Shown here in pieces: positions 44,490 to 53,832 of a stretch of DNA of 64,000 nt. Each line of letters opens with the position of its first letter. The first letter of the stretch is position 1. The notes under the pieces are model-generated. The model was given only the letters and a program-made list of their open reading frames with translations. It was not told where the DNA came from and did no database searches. The position numbers and the translations under genes were made by a program. The DNA is from an uncultured Phascolarctobacterium sp. (GTDB taxonomy: Bacteria > Bacillota > Negativicutes > Acidaminococcales > Acidaminococcaceae), in assembly GCA_900551745.1 (NCBI GenBank), contig URXA01000006.1, positions 1-64,000 of the forward strand. Reading direction: 5' to 3'.

Positions 44490-46802
44490 TTAGAATTTTT
44501 GTGAGACACCAATCATAAAGTTGCGCCCCGGCATAGGAAAAGCACCTTTACCCATAAACGGATAGACATTTTCTTCATAACCTTCGTTAGTCAGATTATT
44601 TAATTGCAGATAAACAGTAGTACTTTTGCTGGCATTATAGTTTATTCCTAAATCTAATACAAAAAAGCGGTTGTCGGTAAAATATTCTGTACTCATTCCC
44701 GTATACATCGTCGCCGTCAAAGCAGAAAACCATTTTTCATTTTCATAACTTAAATCAGCAACATAACGGTTTTTAGGACGAATTGTATTGATATACGCAT
44801 TGATGGTATCGTTCGTCAGCATAATACCCGGTTGAAACTGCATGCCCTGTTTGGCTGTCCAGGTTTCATCAATATAGGAATAGCTCCCGCGTATTTTCCA
44901 GAATTTTCCCAACTTGTGCCCTAAACCAAAATTAAAAGCTTTGCGGCTTTGCTTGGCATTAACAGCTTTCGTTTGCCATTTTTTTAAGTCTTCATTGCGA
45001 ACAGACTGCCGCGAAATTGCATTCGACATATTTGTATAGGCAAAATTCACAAAGCCTTCCGTACTTTTAGAAAAGGTTTTTCTAAGGCCAAGAGTCCACA
45101 CGTTTCCCTGTTCTTCCTCAAGTTTTTGATCTTGATAAAGCATGCTTTTCGCTTCATAATCGGCAGCTCTTAAAGGACGTTTTACCTGTGTCCAACCACC
45201 AAAAATACTAAAACTAGGGTCAAAGGAATATTGGGTATTTACTGCTCCGGTTACCATAGAAAATGAACTATTCCTGTTAGACAGTTCCCCCTCGTCATTT
45301 TCTTTACTGTTTGCATCTACATGCTGGTATCTTAATGCTGGGGCGATCTCCCATTTATCACCAATATGGATTTTATCCTGAATAAAGCCGTCAAAAGTTT
45401 TCTGTCTTACGTTAACAGAACTTTTCTTCTTTGTTGTATAATTAGTGCTGAAACTTTCATGCCGTGACCAGTCCATCGTGCCACCAATCAAAATATCATG
45501 TTTACCGACAGCTTTTCCTAACTGCATCTGTATGCCACGGTTAGAATCGTTATTACGCATTGGATCTGATTTTGAAACCAGATTGGCCTCTATAAATTCA
45601 TCCCAGCCTTGCTCCCCAGGCCACGGCATCGGCCAAGGATCATAATTTGGTCCATAATTGGCCCAATATTTATGCGACTGATCGTATACGCGAACAAAAC
45701 TTTCCATATCATGCTCTTTATCAAAAATGTACGTCAAATCCATATCGTTATTGATATGAGCAGTGTAAGATCCGTTAAACCCAAGATAATGATTAAAATA
45801 ATTACGATAACCAGGATTTTTAAAGTCTCCATATTTTCCACTATTCTTCATATCATTAAAAATACGATACCAATCGTCTTTAGACATATAACGCCAATCC
45901 GTTGCGATAATAGGATTACCATCCTTGGCATTAGTATGATTGTACGAAAAAATCAAGTGTTTAGTATCGTCAAAATATTTATCTAAACGTACATTGACTC
46001 CCTCATCTTTAAACTGAGTACCACTGAACCGGTAATCTTTGCCCGTCATATTATCATGATATTTAGTACTGCCGCCCATATCACGCATTGCTGATATGAA
46101 GTATCTGAACGATCCGTCATCGCTGGATCCTGAAAAATTGCCACGATAGACATGATGCCCCCAGGATCCTGTAGATATATCAATATTACCGGAAGGTTTA
46201 AGAGTCCCTTTACGGGTAATAATATTTATAACACCACCTGTAGCGTCTGCACCATAAATAGATGCTCCCGGTCCTTTGATAACTTCGATCGCTTCGATAT
46301 TATCAATACTCGTCACCTGGTCTATATTAGTCAACCCTGCAGTACCGCCAATACCTTGCGTCGAGCCACTCATCATCATACTGACAGCATTATCTACGCG
46401 GCGACCATCCAGACAAACTACAACTCTGCTGTCACCGTTAATACTGACATTAGTAATATAATAACTTCCTGTCCCGTATTCACCGCCGCGATAACCGGGA
46501 CTAGTAACCTGAACACCCGGAATTTTTTTGATAGCGCTTGTAATATCAGGAAAATGCCGTTTTTCAATTTCTTTGCGGGTAACAACATTCACATCACCGC
46601 CAGTTCGGTAATAAGACTGTTCAGTAATGACATTGCCAAACTTATCTTTGTCACCTTCTACCAATATCTCTTCAAGATTAAATTTAGGCACATTTTCGTT
46701 TTGTTCATTACTTTTAACTTCTTCAGCCGCACTGGCATTAGCAGTTACTGCCAGCAGCAGCAATAAACAGACAGCTTCCCCCATGTTTTTCATCAAATTC
46801 AA
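44490..46802 (-). CDS. TonB-dependent outer-membrane receptor (corrinoid type), first copy
   Basis: A 770-aa receptor with a signal peptide, a plug region containing ILVEGDKDKFGNVITEQSYY, SPGYRGGEYGTGSYY and INIITRKG, and a barrel ending GVSQKF. Its layout and many motifs repeat those of the second receptor, so the pair arose by tandem duplication, but the barrel loops differ, which may give different ligand ranges or phage resistance. It lies after the ATPase gene (146-base gap) in the riboswitch operon. Function as a BtuB-like corrinoid importer is supported by the riboswitch, not by an individual motif. Confidence 0.9.
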   Translation of the reverse strand: MNLMKNMGEAVCLLLLLAVTANASAAEEVKSNEQNENVPKFNLEEILVEGDKDKFGNVITEQSYYRTGGDVNVVTRKEIEKRHFPDITSAIKKIPGVQVTSPGYRGGEYGTGSYYITNVSINGDSRVVVCLDGRRVDNAVSMMMSGSTQGIGGTAGLTNIDQVTSIDNIEAIEVIKGPGASIYGADATGGVINIITRKGTLKPSGNIDISTGSWGHHVYRGNFSGSSDDGSFRYFISAMRDMGGSTKYHDNMTGKDYRFSGTQFKDEGVNVRLDKYFDDTKHLIFSYNHTNAKDGNPIIATDWRYMSKDDWYRIFNDMKNSGKYGDFKNPGYRNYFNHYLGFNGSYTAHINNDMDLTYIFDKEHDMESFVRVYDQSHKYWANYGPNYDPWPMPWPGEQGWDEFIEANLVSKSDPMRNNDSNRGIQMQLGKAVGKHDILIGGTMDWSRHESFSTNYTTKKKSSVNVRQKTFDGFIQDKIHIGDKWEIAPALRYQHVDANSKENDEGELSNRNSSFSMVTGAVNTQYSFDPSFSIFGGWTQVKRPLRAADYEAKSMLYQDQKLEEEQGNVWTLGLRKTFSKSTEGFVNFAYTNMSNAISRQSVRNEDLKKWQTKAVNAKQSRKAFNFGLGHKLGKFWKIRGSYSYIDETWTAKQGMQFQPGIMLTNDTINAYINTIRPKNRYVADLSYENEKWFSALTATMYTGMSTEYFTDNRFFVLDLGINYNASKSTTVYLQLNNLTNEGYEENVYPFMGKGAFPMPGRNFMIGVSQKF

Positions 46803-46948
46803 CCTTCTTTCATTGATTTTTATAGCTTCTTTTTATTTCTCTTTCAGTGGGCAGTCTCTTGATAATTCCTTAATCTTAGCCCCCATTACTGCCAAAAAAT
46901 ATTTCTCATCCCGCTCCCTTTTTTTATTTATTTCTTATTCACAGGTCT

Positions 46949-47743
46949 TTATTTCCAATGCTGCGGTAAATAAACTATATTCAGCTTTCCATTCAAAGGA
47001 TTATGATGCACTTTACTTTCTACGCCATATATATCGTATATAAACTTTTCTGTTAAAAGCTGTCGTGGTTCCCCCTCTCCAATGATCGAACCTTCCTGCA
47101 GTGCGATCAGTCTGTCACAGTACATAGCAGCTATATTTAGATCATGAACCGCGGCCACAACAGTCAGATCAAGGCTTTTGACAATATCCATGATCTGCAG
47201 TTGATATTTAATATCCAGATGATTAGTCGGTTCATCCAAAACTAAGCATTCTGTTTGCTGAGTCAATGCACGGGCCATGATCACTCGCTGCTGTTCACCT
47301 CCCGATAAAGTAGAAAAGTTACGTTCTTCAAAATTACCCAGGCCGACTATTTTTAACGATTCATGTGCTATTTTAAAATCTTCCAGATTATCCCGTTCTA
47401 AAAGTTTTTTATGCGGCGACCTTCCCAACATTACAACTTCTAAAACAGAAAAATCAAAGCTGTAAAAATTATGTTGTGCTACGACGGCCAATTTTAAAGC
47501 AGATTCCCTATAAGAAAGCTCATCCAGCTTTTGATTATCCATGATAATATCACCCGACGTAGGCTTTTGTACCCGATACAGACATTTCAAAAAAGTACTT
47601 TTCCCACTGCCATTTGGTCCTATTATGCCAACAAATTCTTTAGCTCGCAGAGAAAAGTCTATTCCTTTCAAAATCTCCTTCCCGCCAAGAAACATTTTTA
47701 CAGCTTCAGTAAATATTTCCACATCAATTTCCTCCAAAACCAT
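46949..47743 (-). CDS. btuD: Cobalamin ABC transporter ATPase (BtuD-like)
   Basis: A 264-aa FecE/BtuD-type ABC ATPase. Walker A is GPNGSGKST at residues 42-50, the signature is LSGGEQQRV, and Walker B is CLVLDEPTNHLD, followed by the switch His in AAVHDL. It powers import through the permease encoded just upstream; the coding regions overlap by 20 bases, consistent with coupling. The protein ends after the ATPase domain with a short basic tail. Confidence 0.9.
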   Translation of the reverse strand: MVLEEIDVEIFTEAVKMFLGGKEILKGIDFSLRAKEFVGIIGPNGSGKSTFLKCLYRVQKPTSGDIIMDNQKLDELSYRESALKLAVVAQHNFYSFDFSVLEVVMLGRSPHKKLLERDNLEDFKIAHESLKIVGLGNFEERNFSTLSGGEQQRVIMARALTQQTECLVLDEPTNHLDIKYQLQIMDIVKSLDLTVVAAVHDLNIAAMYCDRLIALQEGSIIGEGEPRQLLTEKFIYDIYGVESKVHHNPLNGKLNIVYLPQHWK

Positions 47744-48779
47744 ATGTACGTTTAATCATTAAATAAACGAAACAAGGAGCGCCAATAAGCGAAATTAAAA
47801 TTCCTATCGGTAATTCTGTTTGCGGAATAACTATACGGCACAATCCATCAGCAAGTACTAAAAAAACAGCTCCTGTTAACGCAGCAACCGGTATAAGCTT
47901 TTTATGGTCGGTTCCTACCAGCATTCGAATTATATGCGGTACTATCAGTCCCACAAAACCAAGCATTCCTGCCGAATAAACTACGAATCCGACAATCAAA
48001 GAACTTAACAGCAAATATAACTGTCTGTATAAATGTAAATCCGTACCCAGTGTTATAGCTGACTCATCTCCTAAGAGCATTAAATTGAGCAGCCTGCTTT
48101 GTGTCCAAAAAAACAGTATCGTTAAAATAACTATAGGCGTTATCACCGATAAGTTATCCCATTGTGCTCCGGCAAAACTTCCCATCATCCAGTAAGCGAC
48201 TGTCTGCATCCCTTCTTTATTATTGGCAAAATAAACGATAAAACTGGCAAAAGCACTGCACACAGAACTAAGTGCCATACCCGCTAAAAGCAGTTTGATG
48301 GAATTCGAACGTCCTCCAAGATTTGAAATAAACAGAACTCCCATAGAAATAGCAAAAGCACCGATAAATGCTGCAATTCCTACAAAATTTTCGCCTAAAG
48401 AAACGCCAATACCTAATAAAATTGCTGCTGTTGCTCCTAAAGAAGCCCCTGATGAAATGCCTAAAATGTAAGGATCGGCCAAAGGATTTTTGACAATAGC
48501 CTGCATAATAACACCACATACAGAAAGTCCGCTGCCAACAACTGCCGCTAAAACCAATCTTGGTAAACGTAAAAGCCATACTATATCATGTACGGCTCCA
48601 TTACCTAAAGTATCGATCGAGGTATTGCTCTGCAACTGCCAGATGACAACGTCATAAATTTCTTTTATCGGTAATTTTACTGTCCCAATACTCAAAGCCC
48701 ACCCAAAAGCTATTAATAATAAAATGCCAAGGATCAGAGAAATAAATAAATAATCTTGTTCTTTGAAAATTTTTTGCAT
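47724..48779 (-). CDS. btuC: Cobalamin ABC transporter permease (BtuC-like)
   Basis: A 351-aa FecCD-family permease with about ten transmembrane helices and the family segments PRLVLAAVVGSGLSVCGVIMQ, NPLADPYILGISSGASLGA and GLIVPHIIRMLVGTDHK. It is the first gene of the operon; AAGGAG lies 8-9 bases before the ATG, just after the riboswitch terminator. Family members carry siderophores or corrinoids; the riboswitch argues for cobalamin. Confidence 0.92.
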   Translation of the reverse strand: MQKIFKEQDYLFISLILGILLLIAFGWALSIGTVKLPIKEIYDVVIWQLQSNTSIDTLGNGAVHDIVWLLRLPRLVLAAVVGSGLSVCGVIMQAIVKNPLADPYILGISSGASLGATAAILLGIGVSLGENFVGIAAFIGAFAISMGVLFISNLGGRSNSIKLLLAGMALSSVCSAFASFIVYFANNKEGMQTVAYWMMGSFAGAQWDNLSVITPIVILTILFFWTQSRLLNLMLLGDESAITLGTDLHLYRQLYLLLSSLIVGFVVYSAGMLGFVGLIVPHIIRMLVGTDHKKLIPVAALTGAVFLVLADGLCRIVIPQTELPIGILISLIGAPCFVYLMIKRTYGFGGN

Positions 48780-48796
48780 TATTACTACTCCTTAAA

Positions 48797-48829
48797 CAAA
48801 AATGCCTTTTTACTCGCAAGTAAAAAGGC
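48797..48829 (-). terminator. Riboswitch expression-platform terminator
   Basis: On the minus strand GCCTTTTTACT and AGTAAAAAGGC (48804-48829) form an 11-bp hairpin around a 4-base loop, followed by a U tract. It lies right before the btuC ribosome-binding site, so B12 binding probably favours this terminator and reduces operon expression. Confidence 0.85.
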
Positions 48830-48837
48830 AAAAGGAC

Positions 48838-49040
48838 AAACTACTCCAATCTCCTACCCATCACTCGCAGGCTCCAGAAACATTAAAACAAGGCAGTTCT
48901 TCTGACTCTGCTTCATTGCGCACTTCGCCTTCCCAGTTTCCCAGTGACATAATTGAAGTTTGCTAAGCATTACAGCGGCGTGACCGTGTTGGATTTACAC
49001 CAACTTATCTATTAAGTATTTTTACACCTAGTTCTTTTCT
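48838..49040 (-). promoter_or_regulatory. Cobalamin riboswitch
   Basis: On the minus strand, a leader of about 200 nt contains the conserved order of a cobalamin aptamer: GGTGTAAATCCAACACGGTCACGCCGCTGTAATG (in two adjoining segments), CTGGGAAACTGGGAAGGCG-like elements, the degenerate B12 box GTCAGAAGAACTGCC, and the terminal GAGCCTGCG...GGGTAGG. These match the classic B12 box family, with some box positions diverged. It precedes the btuC-btuD-receptor-receptor-btuF operon. Whether it prefers adenosyl- or aquocobalamin is not clear. Confidence 0.92.
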
Positions 49041-49090
49041 TTATTTTATTTTAATTATTTTTTAATTATTAGTTATATTTTATATTTAGT

Positions 49091-49118
49091 ATTATAGCAT
49101 GATGTCCCCCCCTAGCAA
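49091..49118 (-). promoter_or_regulatory. Promoter of the B12 riboswitch operon, with a G7 tract
   Basis: On the minus strand TTGCTA (49113-49118) and a perfect TATAAT (49091-49096) are 16 bases apart, and seven consecutive G (49106-49112) occupy the upstream spacer. The start would be near 49084, about 40 bases before the riboswitch. The architecture matches that of the XRE-autotransporter promoter. Confidence 0.7.
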
Positions 49119-49204
49119 GCAAAAGTTTGCATCGAGCAACTTTTTCTTGCCCAACTGCATGCAGTTGGCTCAATAAACCAGTCTCATATCGTAGTAACTT
49201 GACG

Positions 49205-49243
49205 AAAAAAATCCCCTTTAAGAAATTATTCTTAAAGGGGATT
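49205..49243 (-). terminator. Terminator after the activase-like gene
   Basis: AATCCCCTTTAAG and CTTAAAGGGGATT form a 13-bp stem around an 8-base loop, with a T run downstream on the minus strand. It separates this gene from the divergent-side B12 operon promoter. Confidence 0.9.
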
Positions 49244-49257
49244 AAAATTATTAATTT

Positions 49258-52200
49258 TTAATTAACTTCCTTCACCTCTGCCTGCTGCAGCTTTTCTTTA
49301 GCTATTTCCAGCATCAGCTTGATCCTGTTCATTTGATTGACCTGGCTGGCATCAGCGTCACAATCAAGCGCAATGATATTCGCCTGAGGATTAGTGCGCA
49401 GAAGCTCACGGATCATGCCTTTGCCGGTAACATGATTCGGCAGGCAGGCAAACGGCTGCAGGCAGACGATATTATCGATGCCACTGCGCAGCAGCTTGGC
49501 CATCTCGGCAGTCAGCAGCCAGCCCTCACCGGCCATATTGCCGGTAGAAAGATGTTTTTCTGCCAAAGCGATCAATGCCGATAAAGGTTCATACGCACTG
49601 AAGCGTTTACTCTTTTGCAGCGCTATATTCAGCGGCTTACGGTAATAATCCAAAAACTTCATGAATAATTTGGACTTGATCACATTGCCCAGCGTTCCGT
49701 CCAGCAGGCGACGTTTGACCTGTTCATCATAAGCCGCATACAGGAAGAAATCCATCATGTTCGGCAGTATGACTTCAGCGCCTTCAGCTTCAAGATAGCT
49801 GACAATGTTATTGTTGGCAACCGGATGATATTTTACCAATATTTCGCCGACGATGCCTACCTTGGGCTTGCGCACATTATCACGCAGCGGCAGCACATCA
49901 AAAGCAGCAGTAACTCGCTTGATGGTCTGTTCAAACGACAAACCAGTCAAGCCTGCCAGGCTGTCCTTGCAAAGCTGTGACATCAGTTTATACAAAGCAT
50001 CGGCCGCGCCTTTTTCCTGCTCATAAGGACGTACGCGATGCAGCAACTGCATCAGTAAATCGCCATACAGTAAGCCTTTGACCATATCTCTCAGCAAATG
50101 CCACGACAGCGAAAAACCATCGCTTTTTTCACCATACAGCGAAAACACAGGGATGTTGCCAAGTCCAGCATCACGCAAAGCGCGGCGCATCAGAGCGATA
50201 TAGTTGGTCGCGCGGCAGGCGCCGCCCGATTGAAAAAGAGCGATACTGGTTTTATTCAGGTCATATTTGCCTGACATCAACGCCCGCAGCATCTGGCCAA
50301 TAACTAAGATTGCCGGATAACAAATATCATTATTGACATATTTCAGACCTAAGGCCACTGCTTCCCGATCAGGCAGCGGCGCTATCTCCAGCTTGTATCC
50401 GGCACGGCGCAGAGCAGTTTCCATAAACTGGAAGTGCACTGGTGAAAGCTGCGGCGCCAGGATAACATGCGTATTCCGCATTGTTTTTGAAAATGACGGC
50501 GGTATATAAGCAGGTATGTCTGTTTCCTGATGTTTATCAATACGTTCGTGCATGGCCGCCAGCAAAGAGCGGATACGAATGCGTGCAGAACTGATATGGT
50601 TGATTTCGTCGACCTTCAGTAAAGTATACAGCCTGTGATGACGCTCTAAAATCTCTTTTACTACGTCTGAGGTAATAGCATCAAGTCCGCAGCCGAAGGA
50701 ACTGAGCTGAATCAGCTCTAATTCCTTATGCGCATCCACAAATTCTGCCGCCCGATAAAGCCGGGAATGCCACGACCACTGGTCAACAACTACCGGTAAC
50801 TGCCCTTTAAGGCTTTCCGGCAAATCGGCAACCGAGTCTTCTGAAATGACCGTTAAACCAAAGGAGGCGATCATCTCCGGCAAACCGTGGTTGATTTCCG
50901 GGTCGACATGATAAGGACGCCCTGCCAAAACTACGGCATGCCCATGTTCGTCCAGCACTTTTTGCAGCAGCTTGTGCCCCATATCCCTGATTTCCTGCTT
51001 ATAGCTAAGCTGTTCAGTACGTGCTGCCTGTACGGCAGCGGCCAGTTCCTTATGCTTCAGGCCTTCCTGCCGGAAAACTTCTGCCAGCCGTTCTGTCAGG
51101 CGTTTATCATGATACAGCGGCAGGAATGGATGCATAAACTCAACATCGGCCGCCCGCAGCTCTTCCATATTGGCGTAGACACTTTCGGCATAGGTTGCTA
51201 CGACCGGGCAGTTATAACAGTTATTAGCCGTCTGACATTCTTTTTCATTGTAAGGAACACAAGGATAGAAAATCTTTTTAACCCCTTTGTCCAGTAAATC
51301 ATGTATATGTCCATGCACCAGCTTGGCTGGATAACAGAGTGAGTCGGAAGGTATGGAGGCCATAGCCGATTCGTACAATTCTTTTGACGACGGGCCCGAC
51401 AGCTCTACCCGATAGCCCAGCCGGCTAAAGAGCGTGAACCAGAAAGGATAATCCTCGTACATATTCAAAATCCGCGGTATGCCGATGACACCGCGCTTAG
51501 CAGCTTCTAACGGCAGCGGTTCGTAATCAAAAACCCGGTGGTATTTATATGCATACATATTAGGCGCGCTGGTATTGGTCATTGGCAGGCCCGCACCGCG
51601 CGGGCAACGGTTACCCGTATGAAATACTCCTGCCGGGAAGTAGTGAGCAGTTACCAAACAATTATTACCGCAGCCGCCGCAGCGATAGCTTTTACTGCGG
51701 TAGTCAAAAGCAGACAATGTCATGGCATCTACCAATGTCGATTTCTCCTGACAGCGGTCGTGAGCCAGCAACGCAGCGCCAAAAGCACCCATCAGCCCTG
51801 CAATATCCGGTCTTATAACTTCTTTGCCTGTCAGCTGTTCCATAGCACGCAAAATGGCATCGCTGTGGAAAGTACCTCCCTGCACGACGATTGTATCACC
51901 CAGATCGCCTGCGTCACGCAGACGAATAACTTTATAAAGCGCATTTTTAACAACGGAAATGGCCAGCCCGGCAGCAATATCGCCAATGGCCGCACCGTCC
52001 TTCTGCGCTTGTTTTACTTTAGAATTCATAAAAACAGTACAGCGTACGCCTAAATCAACGGGTTCTTTCGCTGTTAAAGCCAGCTTGGCAAATTCACCCG
52101 CGTCAAGCCCCAGCCCCTGTGCAAAGTTTTCGATAAAAGAACCACAACCGGCACTGCACGCTTCATTCAGCATCAGGCGGTCAGGAATACCATTTTTCAC

Positions 52201-53493
52201 AAAAAAGCATTTAATATCCTGTCCTCCAATATCGATCAAAAAGGAAACCTGCGGCGCAAAAAACTGTGCCGCCCGTAAATGTGCCACGGTCTCAACTTCG
52301 CCGAAATCAGCGCCAAAAGCGACCTTCATCATTTCTTCACCGTAGCCGGTAACAGCCGCTCCGCCGATCACAGCACCTGCAGGCATTTTTTCGTACAGAT
52401 CCTTTAAAGCGGCAGCAGCGATCTGTACCGGATTGCCGTTATTACCGCTGTAATAAGACCACAGCAGTTTGTTATCCTCTGAAAGCAGCGCCATTTTTAA
52501 AGTTGTCGAGCCGGAATCGATACCCAGATAACATTTGCCTTTATATGCAGCCAAAGCTTCACGCTCTACCTGATGCTGGGCATGTCTCCAACAGAATTTT
52601 TCATAATCAACTTTATCTGCAAACAGCGGCGGCAGTTTTGCCACAGCATCCAGCGGCGCATCGTTCACTTTTGCCATGGCCTGCAGCAGCTTTTCTTCGT
52701 TAAAAATCTCGCCGTTCTTACCTGCCAAAGCAGCACCGATGGCAACGAAGCAATCCGCATCTTCAGTTATCAAAGCTGCGTCAGCCCGCAATTTTAAAGT
52801 AGCAATAAACTGCTTACGCAGCTGCGGTAAGAAGTGCAGCGGCCCACCCAGGAAAGCAACTTTGCCGCTGATTGGACGTCCCTGCGACAAATTGCCGATC
52901 GTCTGATGAACTACAGCCTGCAAAACCGAGCCGGCAATATCTTCTTTAGAAGCACCGTCGTTGATCAGGGCCTGCACATCAGTTTTAGCAAAAACACCGC
53001 AGCGTGAGGCAATCGGATAAATACGCTTGCAGTGTTCTGCCATACTGCCAAGTCCGGCAGCGTCAGTGCCCAAAAGCGATGCCATATGGTCGATAAACGC
53101 GCCTGTGCCGCCGGCACAGACACCGTTCATGCGCTGTTCCGGCGAACTGCCCAGCCAGGTTATCTTGGCATCCTCACCGCCTAATTCAACTGCGGTTTCC
53201 GCTTCGGGCAACAAAGAACGAAGCGCCGCGCGACAAGCAATAACCTCTTGTACATGCGGCACCCCCATGCGTTCAGCAAATCCAAACCCAGCCGAACCAG
53301 TCAATATCAACGAAAATTCCCTGCCGTCAATAATAGCGAGAATTTTCTGAAGCTCTTGTAAAAATGCAGTACTGGGATCTGACAAATGACGAAAATAGTC
53401 TTTAAAAATCATTTGCTCCTTTTCGTCTAAGACCACAAATTTGATCGTAGTCGAACCAATATCGACCCCTACATGATAAATCATCTTCTGCAT
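49258..53493 (-). CDS. Giant 2-hydroxyacyl-CoA dehydratase activase-related protein (BcrAD/BadFG plus DUF2229)
   Basis: A 1411-aa cytoplasmic protein. Two ASKHA-type ATPase domains lie in tandem: the first starts with GVDIGSTTIKFVVLD (about 8-22), the second with LGIDSGSTTLKMALL (about 323-337); each has the GGxxxH/Q-type and cysteine motifs (CAGGTG, CSAGCG) of HgdC activators that bind a bridging [4Fe-4S] cluster. A cysteine-rich linker CGGCGNNC (about 605) leads into a DUF2229/HgdB-like C-terminal half with several CxxC-like and CPA/CYP motifs. HgdC-type proteins use ATP to pass one electron to radical dehydratases; what this fusion reduces is unknown. The start ATG follows a G-rich site; a structured leader of about 190 nt precedes it. 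Confidence 0.88.
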   Translation of the reverse strand: MQKMIYHVGVDIGSTTIKFVVLDEKEQMIFKDYFRHLSDPSTAFLQELQKILAIIDGREFSLILTGSAGFGFAERMGVPHVQEVIACRAALRSLLPEAETAVELGGEDAKITWLGSSPEQRMNGVCAGGTGAFIDHMASLLGTDAAGLGSMAEHCKRIYPIASRCGVFAKTDVQALINDGASKEDIAGSVLQAVVHQTIGNLSQGRPISGKVAFLGGPLHFLPQLRKQFIATLKLRADAALITEDADCFVAIGAALAGKNGEIFNEEKLLQAMAKVNDAPLDAVAKLPPLFADKVDYEKFCWRHAQHQVEREALAAYKGKCYLGIDSGSTTLKMALLSEDNKLLWSYYSGNNGNPVQIAAAALKDLYEKMPAGAVIGGAAVTGYGEEMMKVAFGADFGEVETVAHLRAAQFFAPQVSFLIDIGGQDIKCFFVKNGIPDRLMLNEACSAGCGSFIENFAQGLGLDAGEFAKLALTAKEPVDLGVRCTVFMNSKVKQAQKDGAAIGDIAAGLAISVVKNALYKVIRLRDAGDLGDTIVVQGGTFHSDAILRAMEQLTGKEVIRPDIAGLMGAFGAALLAHDRCQEKSTLVDAMTLSAFDYRSKSYRCGGCGNNCLVTAHYFPAGVFHTGNRCPRGAGLPMTNTSAPNMYAYKYHRVFDYEPLPLEAAKRGVIGIPRILNMYEDYPFWFTLFSRLGYRVELSGPSSKELYESAMASIPSDSLCYPAKLVHGHIHDLLDKGVKKIFYPCVPYNEKECQTANNCYNCPVVATYAESVYANMEELRAADVEFMHPFLPLYHDKRLTERLAEVFRQEGLKHKELAAAVQAARTEQLSYKQEIRDMGHKLLQKVLDEHGHAVVLAGRPYHVDPEINHGLPEMIASFGLTVISEDSVADLPESLKGQLPVVVDQWSWHSRLYRAAEFVDAHKELELIQLSSFGCGLDAITSDVVKEILERHHRLYTLLKVDEINHISSARIRIRSLLAAMHERIDKHQETDIPAYIPPSFSKTMRNTHVILAPQLSPVHFQFMETALRRAGYKLEIAPLPDREAVALGLKYVNNDICYPAILVIGQMLRALMSGKYDLNKTSIALFQSGGACRATNYIALMRRALRDAGLGNIPVFSLYGEKSDGFSLSWHLLRDMVKGLLYGDLLMQLLHRVRPYEQEKGAADALYKLMSQLCKDSLAGLTGLSFEQTIKRVTAAFDVLPLRDNVRKPKVGIVGEILVKYHPVANNNIVSYLEAEGAEVILPNMMDFFLYAAYDEQVKRRLLDGTLGNVIKSKLFMKFLDYYRKPLNIALQKSKRFSAYEPLSALIALAEKHLSTGNMAGEGWLLTAEMAKLLRSGIDNIVCLQPFACLPNHVTGKGMIRELLRTNPQANIIALDCDADASQVNQMNRIKLMLEIAKEKLQQAEVKEVN

Positions 53494-53681
53494 ATAAAAT
53501 CCCCCTGTCAGGAAGCAGCATCTCTTCCTGTCGCCACAAAACTTAAAGTCAAAGTCCCCAATGGTTACAAACCTGCTTTAAGCCCGCTGTTTCTGCGCTT
53601 TATTCTTTGCATAAGCAACCATTTGCAAAGAAGCTATAGGCATATTTATTTCTGCCACTTAATTCAATAAAAGACAGCTTT
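53494..53681 (-). promoter_or_regulatory. Structured 5' leader with potential kissing loop
   Basis: Read on the minus strand, the leader has hairpin 1 (CTTTGCA/TGCAAAG, 53605-53630), hairpin 2 (CTTAAAG/CTTTAAG, about 53541-53582) and hairpin 3 (CAGGAAG/CTTCCTG, about 53509-53530) directly before the ribosome-binding site. The loop of hairpin 1 contains AATGGTT and that of hairpin 2 contains its exact complement AACCATT. I recognise no known riboswitch family. It could be a regulatory leader; this is inference from pairing. Confidence 0.5.
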
Positions 53682-53687
53682 TTTATA

Positions 53688-53717
53688 ATTATATACCTCT
53701 TTAACTAGTATTATCAA
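53688..53717 (-). promoter_or_regulatory. Strong promoter of the activase-like gene
   Basis: On the minus strand TTGATA (53712-53717) and TATAAT (53688-53693) are 18 bases apart, close to consensus at both hexamers. The start would be near 53681, giving a leader of about 188 nt. Confidence 0.75.
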
Positions 53718-53832
53718 TGGTTTCAGCAACAAAAATCAACAAAAATACTCCATTTGTCGGATTAATAAATTACAAAATATCAAGTATAAGCAAAAACATA
53801 ATTTGCCTAATATCTATATAAACATATGAAGC

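Noticed and set aside
41112..48779. Iron-siderophore uptake as the operon's function
   Set aside because: The FecCD/FecE/receptor families allow it, but the cobalamin riboswitch directly upstream makes corrinoid uptake much more likely.
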